64,000 nt of DNA from Paracyclopina nana (taxonomy: Eukaryota; Arthropoda; Copepoda; Cyclopoida; Cyclopettidae). Location of the stretch: assembly GCA_019096065.1 (NCBI GenBank), contig JAGUCH010000001.1, positions 13,764,001 through 13,828,000 on the forward strand, written 5' to 3'. The position numbers and the translations under genes were made by a program. Under the pieces are notes generated by a model. That model was not told where the DNA came from, did not search any database, and saw nothing but the letters and a program-made list of their open reading frames with translations. This document shows positions 43,862-54,720 of this stretch, piece by piece. How positions within the stretch are numbered: the first letter of the stretch is position 1; every line of letters starts with the position of its first letter.

Positions 43862-46586
43862 TTTCTGACAAAGTTTGACTTCAAATAGTTACCGTTACTA
43901 GTTAATCTCATGGGTCAGTTTCAAACGGGCAATGGCTTTTTGACAGTTTGATTCAGCTGTGCTGCAACGATGAATGGAAGTAGTAAAATTGTTGGCGCTC
44001 AATGCTGAATTGCCTAAACAAGGATCGAATCAAAGTCAAAGCAACCAAAATATTGTACATAAATTGAAAATTCTCGATTGGGGTAAATTTGTTAGTTATG
44101 AAGATGACATCAACTTTTTATAGCAGCAAAAATCGCAAAGTAGTCCGTAATTAGCCGATTTTTCAAAACGAAATTATAGTCATGGAAACGGAATTGGCCT
44201 CAAAATATGTTGCTCTGTCCACCTATTATATCAGATCTTGTCAAAGGTTGCGTGATCGTTTTCAAAAGTTTCGCTATTTAGAAACATTATGAAAAGGAAA
44301 AGCGAAAACTGAAAAGTACGACTAATAAAGCATTCTATGCGCTCTTACGAGTTTTTGTTTGTTATGGTCAGGTCATTCTACATTTATCGTCAAATGACTT
44401 GTTGCGTGGTGGCAATATATTTATAGCTTTCCGAAGAAGGCTCCAAGTGCATGAGTCCATGTCCAATTCACATTTTGATGGACAAGCCGACAAAGTGGCG
44501 GAGCGATGGTAATTTGATTATCAGTTGAAACTGATGACCAAACCAGAAGAAAGCTGTCACACTCAAAATATGCTCAGCACCTTAATTGATCAACTTCAGC
44601 TGAATCCTTTGAAAACAGGTAGGCGTAATAAATGCATTTCTATTTCTATGAAAATTAAGAAATTTGCGGCTGGCTGCTGATTCACAGATTTGTCGCTGTT
44701 CAACAGAGTTAGAAAGAGGGAGGAGATTTCGATAGGATGATCATTAAATCAGAATCGACAGGCGGCCTTTCTTTGATTATACCATGTAAAAACCCATTCA
44801 GTACTCTCTTAGCGAATATTGATCTATCAATTTGGCCTCCATTGAAATAACGCATCCTGGGATAATTATTAACGTTATTGATACTTTCAGAGAAAATACG
44901 GCTATGCAAGCTTGACCTTATTTTTTCGATAGTCCATAATTATTGCGTACGTACAAGGCCCAAATCGGTCTGGACCTCAAAGCAGTAACAGAAATCAGTC
45001 AATGCATTAAGCTCGCAGCAAAAAACAATGTTATTGTTGATTTGCGTGCTGTCATCAACTTGGGGGCAAGAAATGGCATTGAACACAAAAAGGCTACTTT
45101 TAAATATGCTACTAATCGAAATCAAGTACCTGCTTCTATAGGATTTGGTCAACTTTTTATGCCCGACCACCCCACTGTGCTCGAGTTTTTACTCACGCGC
45201 GCGCGTTTGTTTCCAAAAAAAAACGCTAAGGATTTTCAGTCTGCAATTGAGTCATGTTCGAAGCATGGTGCCACAATTCTCTGACGCTTCTTATCTATTG
45301 CCTGACAGCGATAAGCATGGGCGAAACAACAACCATAGAATGAGTTTGGTGAATATTCCACGAGTATTTCCGGATCAGCTTCACCGGTTCGAAAAGGAGG
45401 AAATTTTTAGAAGAAATGCTCAAAAGAGCGAGGTGATTTTCAAGCCATTTATTTCGCAGGGATTTTGCCATCAGTGCAATTACGTTTCGTGTTCCCACCT
45501 ATTTTATACGAGCCGAAAGGATGTGCGAAATATTCGCAAATTGGTCGTGGGAATCTCGAAGTGTTGAGAGTGATTATTATAGCAGCATAAATCGAGAGCA
45601 AGCAAACCTATGCTCCGATTTGCTTCTGGCTATAGCTATCACTTTTTTGCGTGCAAAAATATATTCTTATGTGAGTGAAGCATGCAAAAATGGAGGAATT
45701 TAAAAGCTGCAATACGTGAGATGCCATAATTTGCAATTGCTGCATCTTGTTTCTTTTAAAATAGCTGCATGCTAGGAAGACATTCATCAGTCACGTTAGA
45801 AAATGTCAAAAACAACCCCCTCATTTTGGTGGACGTAAAAATATGATGATAAGTGCCCTTTAGTCCAATTTTCCATGGGAGAGAATTAACAGGTGTTTAT
45901 TGTGCGTTTTTGACATTAACTAATATGTAGAACTGTTAGCAGTGAAAAACGTTCATCTTTTTTATGTTCCTTTTTTCATGTTCACACAGTTAGAAAAGAT
46001 CTTTTTTGGTCTTTAATCTGACAATTAAAACTGAAATGGCTTCTTTTTGCTGAAAGTGGAGTTTTTCCTCGTAGCTAGCTCGCTGAAATAAAAACGCTTC
46101 TTTCTACGTTATTTACATTGGGCTTGTTGGACTTGTGAGTCAAAATCCACAAAAAAGTTATCCAACAGATCAACAAATTGTTGAATTTGTAGGATCATTG
46201 TCTGAGGAAATTCAATAGTCAGATCGTCAAAGTAATGATAGGGTCTGTGTTGTAGGGAGTGCTTATATATTATTGGTAAAAAATAGCGGCAATGCTCCGC
46301 TCACCTGCTTCCCTAAATTACACGTTCAGCTAATATTAAATTAAGCGGGTGAACTGTGCATGCTTCAAAAAAAAGAAATGGCGTGGTGGCTTAGAGTATA
46401 GTTAATATTTGCTTTTCATCGAGGACAGATGATGACGAATTAGCTTGCGGTTGGACAGTTGCACATACTACTACATTGTATGATTGAATTTTTTGCCGTT
46501 TGTCCGAAAATTCCTGTGAATAATAGATTAGGAGCTGAAGTGCTCCAAGCTAAACGAAATTTCACAAAATAATCAAATTATTGCAG
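43862..46586. other. Gene-poor region with unassigned open frames
   Basis: Contains the 5' side of the Sld2-like gene. Two overlapping plus-strand frames at 44943-45284 and 45145-45567 have fairly protein-like composition but no ATG at their head, no recognisable domain and no clear splice sites; they may be remnants of an old element. Nothing else is supported. Confidence 0.35.
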
Positions 46587-46838
46587 GTTCGTTACACCCT
46601 AAATAGAGATCGACCCTTGGAAGAACGCCAGGCCCAATTTGAGTCTGGTTGCAAAGAAGGCTTCACAGAGATTGTAAGAGCGTCTTCCCTATGGAGGAAG
46701 TCATAATTTTAACCAGTTTGATTGAAATTTCAGTCAATTTCCTCCTCGGGTTTGGTCCTACTTTTGGCATGGAATGCAAGAGGCAATAGTAGCAAGTCGG
46801 CTAACTACGGCTGTGATTTTGTCAAAGAGCCGGGAAAG
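46587..46838 (+). pseudogene. Two exon-like segments of an unidentified gene or gene remnant
   Basis: An acceptor before 46587 and donor after 46673 enclose 29 in-frame codons (VRYTLNRDRPLEERQAQFES...). A second acceptor/donor pair encloses 46734-46838, 35 in-frame codons (SISSSGLVLLLAWNARGNSS ... YGCDFVKEPGK). Both are phase 0 at both ends and join in one frame with good splice consensus. I could not find convincing neighbouring exons; the next acceptor (near 47068) leads directly to a stop. It may be a small unrecognised gene or a fragment of one. Confidence 0.35.
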
Positions 46839-48113
46839 GTAATTTCTAAACACTCTAACATAAAGAGGGGCGAACTTTTTTGCGAAAACCGTCGGAGCTT
46901 TTTCATTCAGCAACCTTCACTTAATAGACGTGAGTCGCGCAATCCCGCTGTAATAAAACCAGCCAAACTAGTATCGAAAAAGAATGATCTGTAAAAGCTC
47001 AATCTCATTTACCAAAATGAGAATTTGTTTTCTTGACGCACACTTCATAGCTAAATATTATTTCAGGCTCGTTAGCAATCTATAACCAACATTCTACTTG
47101 GCCTTTCTTGTATCACACCAGAAACTCGGCCAAGTTTTAAATCAACTTCAGACCAAAATTGCCTTTAAAAAGTCGGGTGGTCTTTAAAAAGCTCCAACCT
47201 TCACACAGTGTGTGCTGGTAATTTTCAGCTGTTTCTTGAGTCCGCCACTCTTTTTATATTAGAGTTTTTAGTAATTTCTAATGTGTAGCCATTTCCCTAT
47301 TTAATAAGTAAAGGCTGTAATCTTGGTCTAGACGAGTTCATGGGAATTTTTCCGTCTTGAATCTATGCTGTGGTACATGCAGAAAAATGTGTAAACCTTT
47401 TTGTTACAAAAAGGGCAAAAATCAGACGAACCTTACTTGGTAGTTTTATTGCTTGATCACGAGGGGAGATTTATGCTGCTAAATTACGTGCACTTGGCGG
47501 AAAAGCGTCACAAATTCCTTTTTGTAGGTTCACATCGTAGCTCCATTGATTTTAAATGGCGTTTGCGTGAGGTGGAGAGGCTGGATCGACCTAAGAATTC
47601 TTGAGGGTCATGGCAGCCTCGAATTCGACCCAGAGGCAGCCAGACTTGAAGACAATCTCATGAAGAAACAAGTACAAATGAACAACAATACCTTTGGTGG
47701 ACACCAAACTCGAGTCTAGACCCGCGCGCGGTTACTATGGAGCTACAATTAAGCCGTAAATTTGTTTTGCCTCATTTTGTCACATCATTGCCACGAATAT
47801 ACTACCTGAGCCTCTACTTTGCGAGACTTTCTACGGTATATCTGTCCAGCTACGAATCCGCAAAACTACGAAAAGCAAAACTACGAAGTCATTGTAATTT
47901 TCATATAAATCCAATATTTATTTTTGTTGGTGGGGCTGCTACTCAACTAAGCTAGGGGGGTCTGGTAAGTGAGTTCTTGACGCAAGTTCAGCAAGATAAA
48001 ATCACCAAATATGTTCGTCTTGTAAACTAAAAAAGGTGTGCTTGCAAAAACGTACTTTTATTGGAACCAAACACGTGCGAAATTCAAAATACATTAGCAT
48101 ATAGAAAAATGGG
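46839..48113. other. Intergenic region downstream of CUB-like gene 1
   Basis: AT-rich, with a short chance ORF at 47401-47604. It contains the 3' end of the minus-strand CUB-like gene. No further structure is identified. Confidence 0.35.
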
Positions 48114-51100
48114 TTAACAATTGGTAGCAGATTGAGTGTAAATCACCTTAAATCCAACGTTTGCTGTTGCCTCGCCCATTGCATCTGCGGCTGCTTCGAA
48201 GCCGTCAGATCTGAATGTGATACGGAAAGGAAAGCTCTTTGCTGAAAAGAAGGTGAGCAAGCTTTACGTGGGCATAGTTAAGGTTAGATTGGCATATTTT
48301 AAAATCTTACAGCAAACAGTCTTCAGACCCGCCGCAGCTACAAGACCAGACATTGTGATTAGCCCAGCGTTGTTACCACATTGCGTATTGGGAACAGCTT
48401 TAGTTCCTTTAGAAGTTTCGGCACCTGCATGTACCCGATAGAAATACTCATCATTTGTAAAAATTTTATTGCTTTAATTACCCGGAATGATGATGCAGTC
48501 CTGTCCTCCACCTGCACCGATATTCATTCCATCCGCTTGATAGCCACAGCACAATGTACCCTTAACATCAGATTTACCAAGTAAGTTGACCAAAATACAC
48601 TTCCAAATGAAGTAGCACCATACCTTAACAAACCCTGACGCCTTGTTGGTATTCAAGGTAACACCAACATCTGCAGCAGCACCAGCTACATAGCAAATTT
48701 TACAATTAGATCCTTCTCTCCGGATGCATATTGTTTGGTCTTGGTTGGCCAAGTGCCTTCCACCGTCAAAGTTGAACGTTTTCACAGCGTTTTGGGCTCC
48801 AGTGCCATAGTACCATTGGTCACATCCCTCCGGAGCAAGATTGTTAGAGAAGCACGACAATTGAGTAACTTTGATTTTGAAGCTCCTCGTGGCTGTCGCT
48901 CCAACGCCAAGAGCGTGAGTACCGAACTTAAAGTCCAGAGTATTGCATGCTTCGCTAGCATCGAAGTAAACTGCAAAGCAATGAGCGTGGTTGGCTATGG
49001 CTTTAATGCAATGACAATGTCAGTTTACCATGAGACCCCGTGTTCGTCCCACAGATTACAGGCAATGTTCGCTGGTTGCCAACTGTGAACGTGTCCGTCA
49101 AACATTGGGATGCTTCGGAAACCGCTATACCCGATGCAGCTGCCGGGATGAATTTATCAAACGTCAATTTTCCTATCGTCGTGGTCAAAGTGGCAGGGCC
49201 GGTTATTACAAAAGTCAAAAAGTCCAATCGAATCTGCAAAAATACTACTACATCGATCACTGCCTCGAAAGGAACTTTAAGGCCATACTTGGCAAATATC
49301 TGAGGAGCATTTGCATATTTTAGCCCTGCATGCTCCTGCTGCAACAGTCGCGGCAGACTCGAAGTAGGTGCAATTCTCAGATGACGTTGATCCACATCCA
49401 ATCACAACTACAAAAATCAAGATGTGTTATCAAAGCTATTCTTACTGGATTTATTACAGCAGAGAGAGTTACTTACAGGTGCAACAGACTCCAAATCCGG
49501 AAGCACAGCTGCCACCATTAGTGCCTCCCTTGCTTGAACATTCTTCCCTAAGAAACAAAATGAACACTATGAGACATAAGAGTTCTAGGCATCTTTGAGC
49601 CGTCCCATTGGGTTTTTCTTGCGAGGATGGCGTACCTACATTTATTGTGGTACTTATTGCTAGTATAACTATGATTTCTCTTAATGACTATAATGAAATG
49701 TAGATATTTTCAAGAAGTTCAATATCATCGAATTTTTGAAATTCGCTCGAATCCACTCGAAATCATGCCGGTCTTAAATTTATTTTTGCTGCTGTCGACC
49801 GGGCTTAAAATTGCGCGGGCATAAATAAAAAGAATTTTCAAATAGATCTTAAAAGGAACCTCAGAGAGCGTTTCCTTAGAATTTTCCGCGTCTATTAAAC
49901 CGGTCTGACTATTACAGAGCGGGCATTAACATTATACAGCGAGTGCGGTAATCTTATAGAAAATCGAATATGGTCATAGAAAATCAAATAATCACATTGA
50001 AAATCACATAATAATTGTGGAAAATTAAAGTTGGTAATTGAAGATCAAGTAATTTAACTGAAAATTAGATAGTCTTACTTAGAATTGCATAAGCTTACTT
50101 GAAGGCTGATAAACTTATTAAATCATTTCAAAGTTAGTCGGTCAATAAATTAGATTCACAATAATAAAGTACTTAAATCATATGGAGTTATTGTTACTTG
50201 CATCATCGCTTCTCATAAAAATAAGGTTATTCAATATGAAATAAGCCTTTTTTCCATTAGATGACGTACTATAAGTAGTAGTTTTATTTGAAGAAAAGTC
50301 TCTCTTGAAATTGAAAGACATTCTCTAAAGTAAGTTACTACTTAAAGAAAGATTATTTAATTATAAATTAGTATTACCTACAACAAATATAATCTTTCTG
50401 AAACAGTTGTCGTGAGAAATAAGTTTATTGCATTGATTCGCTCAAAAAACTGGCCAGACTCGTGAAAAATCAGCAGAAGTTTACTTTAGTGTTTGTCATA
50501 AGACAATTTTTCTCCTCTTCGTAAGGCGGACGCGCATTATCGTAAGGAATTTGGGGGCACATGAACGGGATATAAGTAGCCTAGCTTCACGAAGTGCCTA
50601 AATATCCAGCTATTTTTAAAAATATCTCCTAGCTGATTATGTAAAGCCTGATTAGCTAACAATGAGTGGGAAATCACTAGCAATAACTTATTCGATAATT
50701 CTGCAACAAATATGAAAATAATTTAAAATAGGCCTTTATCACAATTATCACCTGTTTGCGCTCGGTAAAGAGCTACTTTGTTGTTGTGCAAACTAAGGTA
50801 AACTGTCGGGTTTTTTTTTCTGTAGTGCATGTTATCCCTACTACCGTAAGTCGCAGACTACTGAAATTGCATATTATTACGAGGTATAGCATGTGCCGTT
50901 TCTGGCTCCTCCTGTGATTTGGCACGCATCGTTGGGGAACCTTAAAACATGAAAAGAGTGAAAAACAAGTCAAACGTTGAAATTCCTGGTTTACCTTACG
51001 ACCTGAAACACTGGGACTATTTAAAAGGAGAAAATTAATTTTGAATTCTTGGTTATCTTATAGTAGGGCGATCCCATATTCGAATTTTTAGTCAAGTTAC

Positions 51101-51552
51101 GTTGCTAAAACAGTAACCTTACTTAATCAGTTAAGTTCAGCTTGTTCCAGCCAAGTTCGGTTCGCTTTTAGCAATGTTCAGTTGACCGCTGAGCTGACAC
51201 GCCAACGTGTTGTACATCAGCAGCTGATGAGCAAATTTAGCTTTTCTCAATTGAGCGAGCTTCAGTTACTATGCATATGAGACCACTTTTTGTGGCCAAG
51301 TTCAGTTTGGCAACTGAACTTAGCTGGGCAAGTAAGCTAGTACTACATAAAATCAAGCTAAGTTAAGTTCCACCTACATAAATATCTGGGAACGGAACTG
51401 AACTAAACTTAACTTTCTACCTAACTTAACTTGACTAACAGGCCAATACGGGAACGCCCTAGTGTTTGGTATTTACGTAATTTTGATGCTCGCTCCTTGT
51501 TCTCGGATTTTGACAAGGCGAGCAATGAGACCAAAACTAATAAATACTTCAT
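48114..51552 (-). CDS. Secreted CUB-like domain protein 1 (arthropod-type)
   Basis: Ten exons, 5' to 3': 51552-51477, 51016-50995 (a 22-base exon), 50940-50881, 49547-49477, 49407-49289, 49233-49029, 48970-48624, 48560-48482, 48424-48311, 48241-48114; all phases agree, 406 residues. It starts with a signal peptide (MKYLLVLVSLLALSKS), then PVFQVVRFPNDAC, the Cys box NGTCYTSEECSSKGG ... GVCC, a first CUB-like module (GCGSTSSENC ... IRLDFLTFVITGP), the CGTNTGSHVYFDAS box, and a second module with WYYGTGAQNAVKTFNFDG, GRHLANQDQTICIRRE and CKICY, ending in a Cys as usual. The family is abundant in insects and crustaceans; its function is unknown but it is predicted extracellular. A TATA-like CATAAAAGG lies about 55 bases upstream of the ATG. 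It is head-to-head with CUB-like gene 2. The boundary at 48560 is the least certain. Confidence 0.82.
49548..50880 (-). repeat. Expanded AT-rich intron of CUB-like gene 1
   Basis: 1,333 bases where the other introns are mostly 50-70. The portion near 49955-50115 repeats a GAAAATCAAATAATCACATT-like unit irregularly, suggesting a decayed tandem repeat. No element boundaries were found. Confidence 0.4.
51017..51476 (-). repeat. Intron 1 of CUB-like gene 1 with degenerate AAGTTCAG / TTAAGTT repeats
   Basis: The 460-base intron, especially 51090-51430, is composed of variants of AAGTTCAGTT, AGCTGA and CTTAACTT in both orientations. It resembles the word-repeat composition of the last intron of MYT1 paralog A but is not obviously the same sequence. 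Confidence 0.4.
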
Positions 51553-51830
51553 GGTACTTTCGCCCCCAGAATTGGAGTGGACGTTGGAGCTGCATGTCAG
51601 CTCCTTTTATGCTGCAATTTTGCCATTTCTCAGCATTTCAAAAGCCGCGCTTTCCACAGGGTTTTGCAGCAATCCCGAGTTGATCAAATTCAGGTGAAAA
51701 AAGAGGTAGATTGATGTCTTTAGACCCTGCGAAATCGTACGCCAATTTAGTCAACCGTGGCTGCAACCTGGTTGAAAAGCTCGAACGAAGGCTTTTACCA
51801 TGCCATTTTCTGTTTGCATCCTTTGTCATC
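51553..51830. promoter_or_regulatory. Shared promoter region of the two head-to-head CUB-like genes
   Basis: Only 278 bases separate the two ATGs, so both 5' leaders and promoters lie here. On the minus side CATAAAAGG (near 51607) may be a TATA box. No clear TATA box was found for the plus side. Confidence 0.5.
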
Positions 51831-54153
51831 ATGAGGTTCTGCTTGCTTATTTTCATTTTAATTCCCAGCTTTGTTCTAGCAATAGATAGAGCAATCGAGC
51901 CTCTAGAAAACGACGAAGGTCCTGAGGGAAAAGACAGGCAGAAAAAAGGTGGAAAATACGCACTAGTATAGTAGCTGTATATTGTAAAGCCTAATTTACT
52001 CCCCAGTTTTTTCACTGTTTTCGATTGTTACCTTCAAAAATGTGGGTTGCACCTCAAATCAAAGTAGCCGCAATGGAACATGCTTCACCACGACAGAATG
52101 TGCCAACAAGGGGGGAACTTCAGCAGGAAACTGCGCCGCAGGGTAGATACCCTTGTAAAAAGATATTCTGAAACAGTTTGACTATTTTTAGTTTTGGAGT
52201 TTGCTGCTTGTTCATTGTGTCAGCAGCAGGATCAACCATTTCGCAGAATTGCTCATACATTCAGAATCCCAGCTTTCCATCAGTTTACGGCGCAACCACA
52301 GCCCTTACATACACAATCAACAAGTGCAGCACAGGTTTGTTTTGAATGATAATGAAGTCAGGCTTTCGAAACCACGTTGTATCCTAGATGTTTGCTCGTT
52401 TCGGCTGGATTTCAACACTTTCACTGTTCTTGGGCCACTCTCAACGCTGGAAGCTTCTCCAGCTGCAGGTGTGACAGGTCACGATTGCCAAGATAAACTC
52501 ATAGTTTCCAGCGTAAGAAATTACAATTTACAAACTAGATAACGCTATAGGAAGTCGAATCCTAGTTTTTCGCATTTTTGGGATGCCGGCTGAGCTAATG
52601 TGACGTCATCAGCGCGTGAGCGGAGTTAGCCAGTTTTCGTTAGAGCTACAAGAAGTAAACTAAAATAAGTGGTCTAAAAGATTCAAATTTCTCTTATGAT
52701 AAAGCCACTTTTTCAGCAATTGCCATTCGAGTAGCACTTTTAATTGGTTCTTTACTTGCCCAAAAGCAAGCCCGAAGGCCAGCCTAACTTTCTTAAAAAA
52801 ATTTAATTTCAAGCGAAATAAGGCTCAAAATATGGTACAATGGTAATATAATTTGGTGTTTTTACTCCAAGACACTAGCTTAGATAGCAAAAATCCCACC
52901 TTTCAGAAAATAATTAAGAGAACAAGCCATAAAACAGTTTTGGGATGCCCAATGTAAGACGTGATCGGGCATCCAAAATGTTCTCTTTGTTGCCGGTAGG
53001 ATAGATATGAACATGTTTACTGTTTCCTATTTATTCCATCTGAGCGTAGACTGCTTCCGGATTGACCTCCCCAACTCTCTGTGGACAAGGAACTGGGCAG
53101 CATTGTACTTGACTCTATTCTCATAACGAAACCCAAAATGAGCTATTTTTTCTACAGTGTACATTGAGGTGGGGCAAACTGCCGCGGCAACGGCCACAGT
53201 TGCGTTCACGTTTGCTGCCGCAGCTTCGACTGTTCGCACCTGGGACATCAAAGTGACCCAAATTCCTTGCTTCAGCCCATCCAGACCACCAGCAGGCTGC
53301 TTACAATACCACACTGGTCTAACAGGGGCATTTAAGACGTTCAATTTCATCAATTCGGCCACGCCGCAACACCTTGCCAGCCAACGGTAACGAACATGCA
53401 AATTGTCATGTACTAATACTAGCCCGGTTCCAACAATGAAAATCAGTATAGTATGGACACCTTACTTATACTTATAAGTATGGTATGGTGCCTGCTAGCT
53501 CGCGCGCTCAGCTGTACCATACTATACTGGTTAATCGTACTTATACTATACTTATTTTGTTGTTGGAACCGGGCTACTATAATGCCTGCATTTACACAGA
53601 TATTCCATTTGCATCCGTCCTGAGGCCGGATATTGCTGCGTGCAGTACAACAGATGTGCGGACGCGTTTTCCTTTTCATTAGATTTAGCTGACGCTGCTG
53701 CAATGGCTATGCTTGATACGTCATGTACTAAGGATTATTTGGCCATTGATGGTAAGTTTAGAGGCTAGCTAAAATTGGCAATCCTTCTACACCTTTCTTT
53801 CAAGGATTCTCGGAAGTGTGCTCTCCCAATTACAATGGTGCTGAAGTTCACTCAAAGTTGTGTGGGTTATTGTTTTCAGCTACCAATTTAAATACAGTCG
53901 GAAGGAATGTATTATGCGGTAAAGTAACATTCACGCACTTTGGTTAATTAAGTTTGCATATCGTCTTTGTGCGTAGATTGCACTGCTCCATTCACCGTTC
54001 AAGTCGTCACAGATAACTTGGTTGATACGATTGCTCCAACAGCAGCCAGTCCTTCAAGAGGTGATATCGAAATCTTTTTACATACTGCTTTAAAGTGCCT
54101 AAATTCAATCGTATTTAGGTGTGTGCTTGGAATACTCTCAAGTACCATGTTAA
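51831..54153 (+). CDS. Secreted CUB-like domain protein 2 (arthropod-type)
   Basis: Ten exons: 51831-51948, 52007-52142, 52192-52334, 52388-52512, 53050-53104, 53158-53386, 53600-53751, 53805-53918, 53977-54060 and 54119-54153; all phases agree, 396 residues. The signal peptide MRFCLLIFILIPSFVLA is followed by an acidic spacer, SIVTFKNVGC, NRNGTCFTTTECANKGG-type Cys box (here SSRNGTCFTTTEC), the first CUB-like module (ISQNCSYIQNPSFPS ... FRLDFNTFTVLGP), LCGQGTGQHLYIEVG, the second module (CLQYHTGLTGAFKTFNF, HLASQRYSICIRPEAGYCCV), CTAPFTVQVVTD, and the ending GVCLEYSQVPC. Same domain order as gene 1 but diverged in sequence. Predicted extracellular; function unknown. Polyadenylation signal at 54324-54329. 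One intron carries a MITE-like element. Confidence 0.87.
52513..53049 (+). repeat. Enlarged intron of CUB-like gene 2 with possible inverted-repeat insertion
   Basis: At 537 bases this intron is about ten times the local norm. Its interior is bracketed by CATTTTTGGGATGCC near 52568 and the roughly inverted GGCATCCAAAATG ending near 52980, with another TTTTGGGATGCCC copy in between. It may be a degraded MITE; boundaries are uncertain. Confidence 0.35.
53420..53576. mobile_element. Short inverted-repeat element (MITE-like) in CUB-like gene 2 intron
   Basis: A 157-base element bordered by TA, with perfect terminal inverted repeats GCCCGGTTCCAACAA. The interior is itself palindromic, with GTATAGTAT and TACTTATAC words, so the whole can fold into a long hairpin. 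It lies wholly within the intron 53387-53599. No coding capacity. The ends differ from family A. Confidence 0.85.
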
Positions 54154-54420
54154 TCGGCCCAATGGAAAACTGACACAGCAATATCAACGGACCCTGCCTG
54201 CCCTTCCACCTTGGAATGATTTGGGTGCAAATTCGACATTTCGCCGTCTTATCATCTTGAGGTGGACGATAAATATTGTTATTATTTCATCATAGACTTT
54301 GTTGGAACCATTCACGCGCTTGAAATAAAACAGCAATTACTACAATAAGTTTCATGAGTCAATTCATCAAGGATTCATAAAATGGCTTTTAGCTCTACAT
54401 TTAGTAGCTTTAGTACGTAC

Positions 54421-54720
54421 TAGAGCACTGAATTTTGATGAGAGTATCTCGCTCTCAACAACAGCTGATCGTATTTTGGAAAAAGTTTACTAAAGTACGG
54501 CTCAAACTGCAGCTTCGATCGGAACGATTTGAGGTGTTCATGGTTTCTCGGTACAATTGCCAAATACCAAATAAAAAATAGCATAACAAAATAAGATAAA
54601 CGGTGGAACAAAAATGAGCAGATGTCGTGCTACGTGCTACTGTAGGCCGGCCGGCCACCTTAGGCTAATTTTTGGAACTGAGTTTTGAGAACGATCTACT
54701 CATCAATATCTAGAACTCTA
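54421..54720. mobile_element. MITE-like element family A, copy 2 (TA-flanked)
   Basis: A 300-base element bordered by TA, with inverted ends GAGCACTGAATTTTGATGAG and (complement) GAGTTCTAGATATTGATGAG. The interior matches the copy at 26558-26853 along its length, including AACGGTGGAACAAAA and the GGCCGGCCGGCC block, in the same orientation. It lies about 270 bases downstream of the CUB-like gene 2 coding end. Confidence 0.85.

Noticed and set aside
44943..45567. Two overlapping plus-strand frames with protein-like composition
   Set aside because: No ATG start, no domain, no splice sites that would join them; kept only as a remark on the region.
52563..52985. Defined transposon in the large intron of CUB-like gene 2
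   Set aside because: The inverted ends are short and imperfect with no clear target duplication; reported only as a possible degraded insertion.
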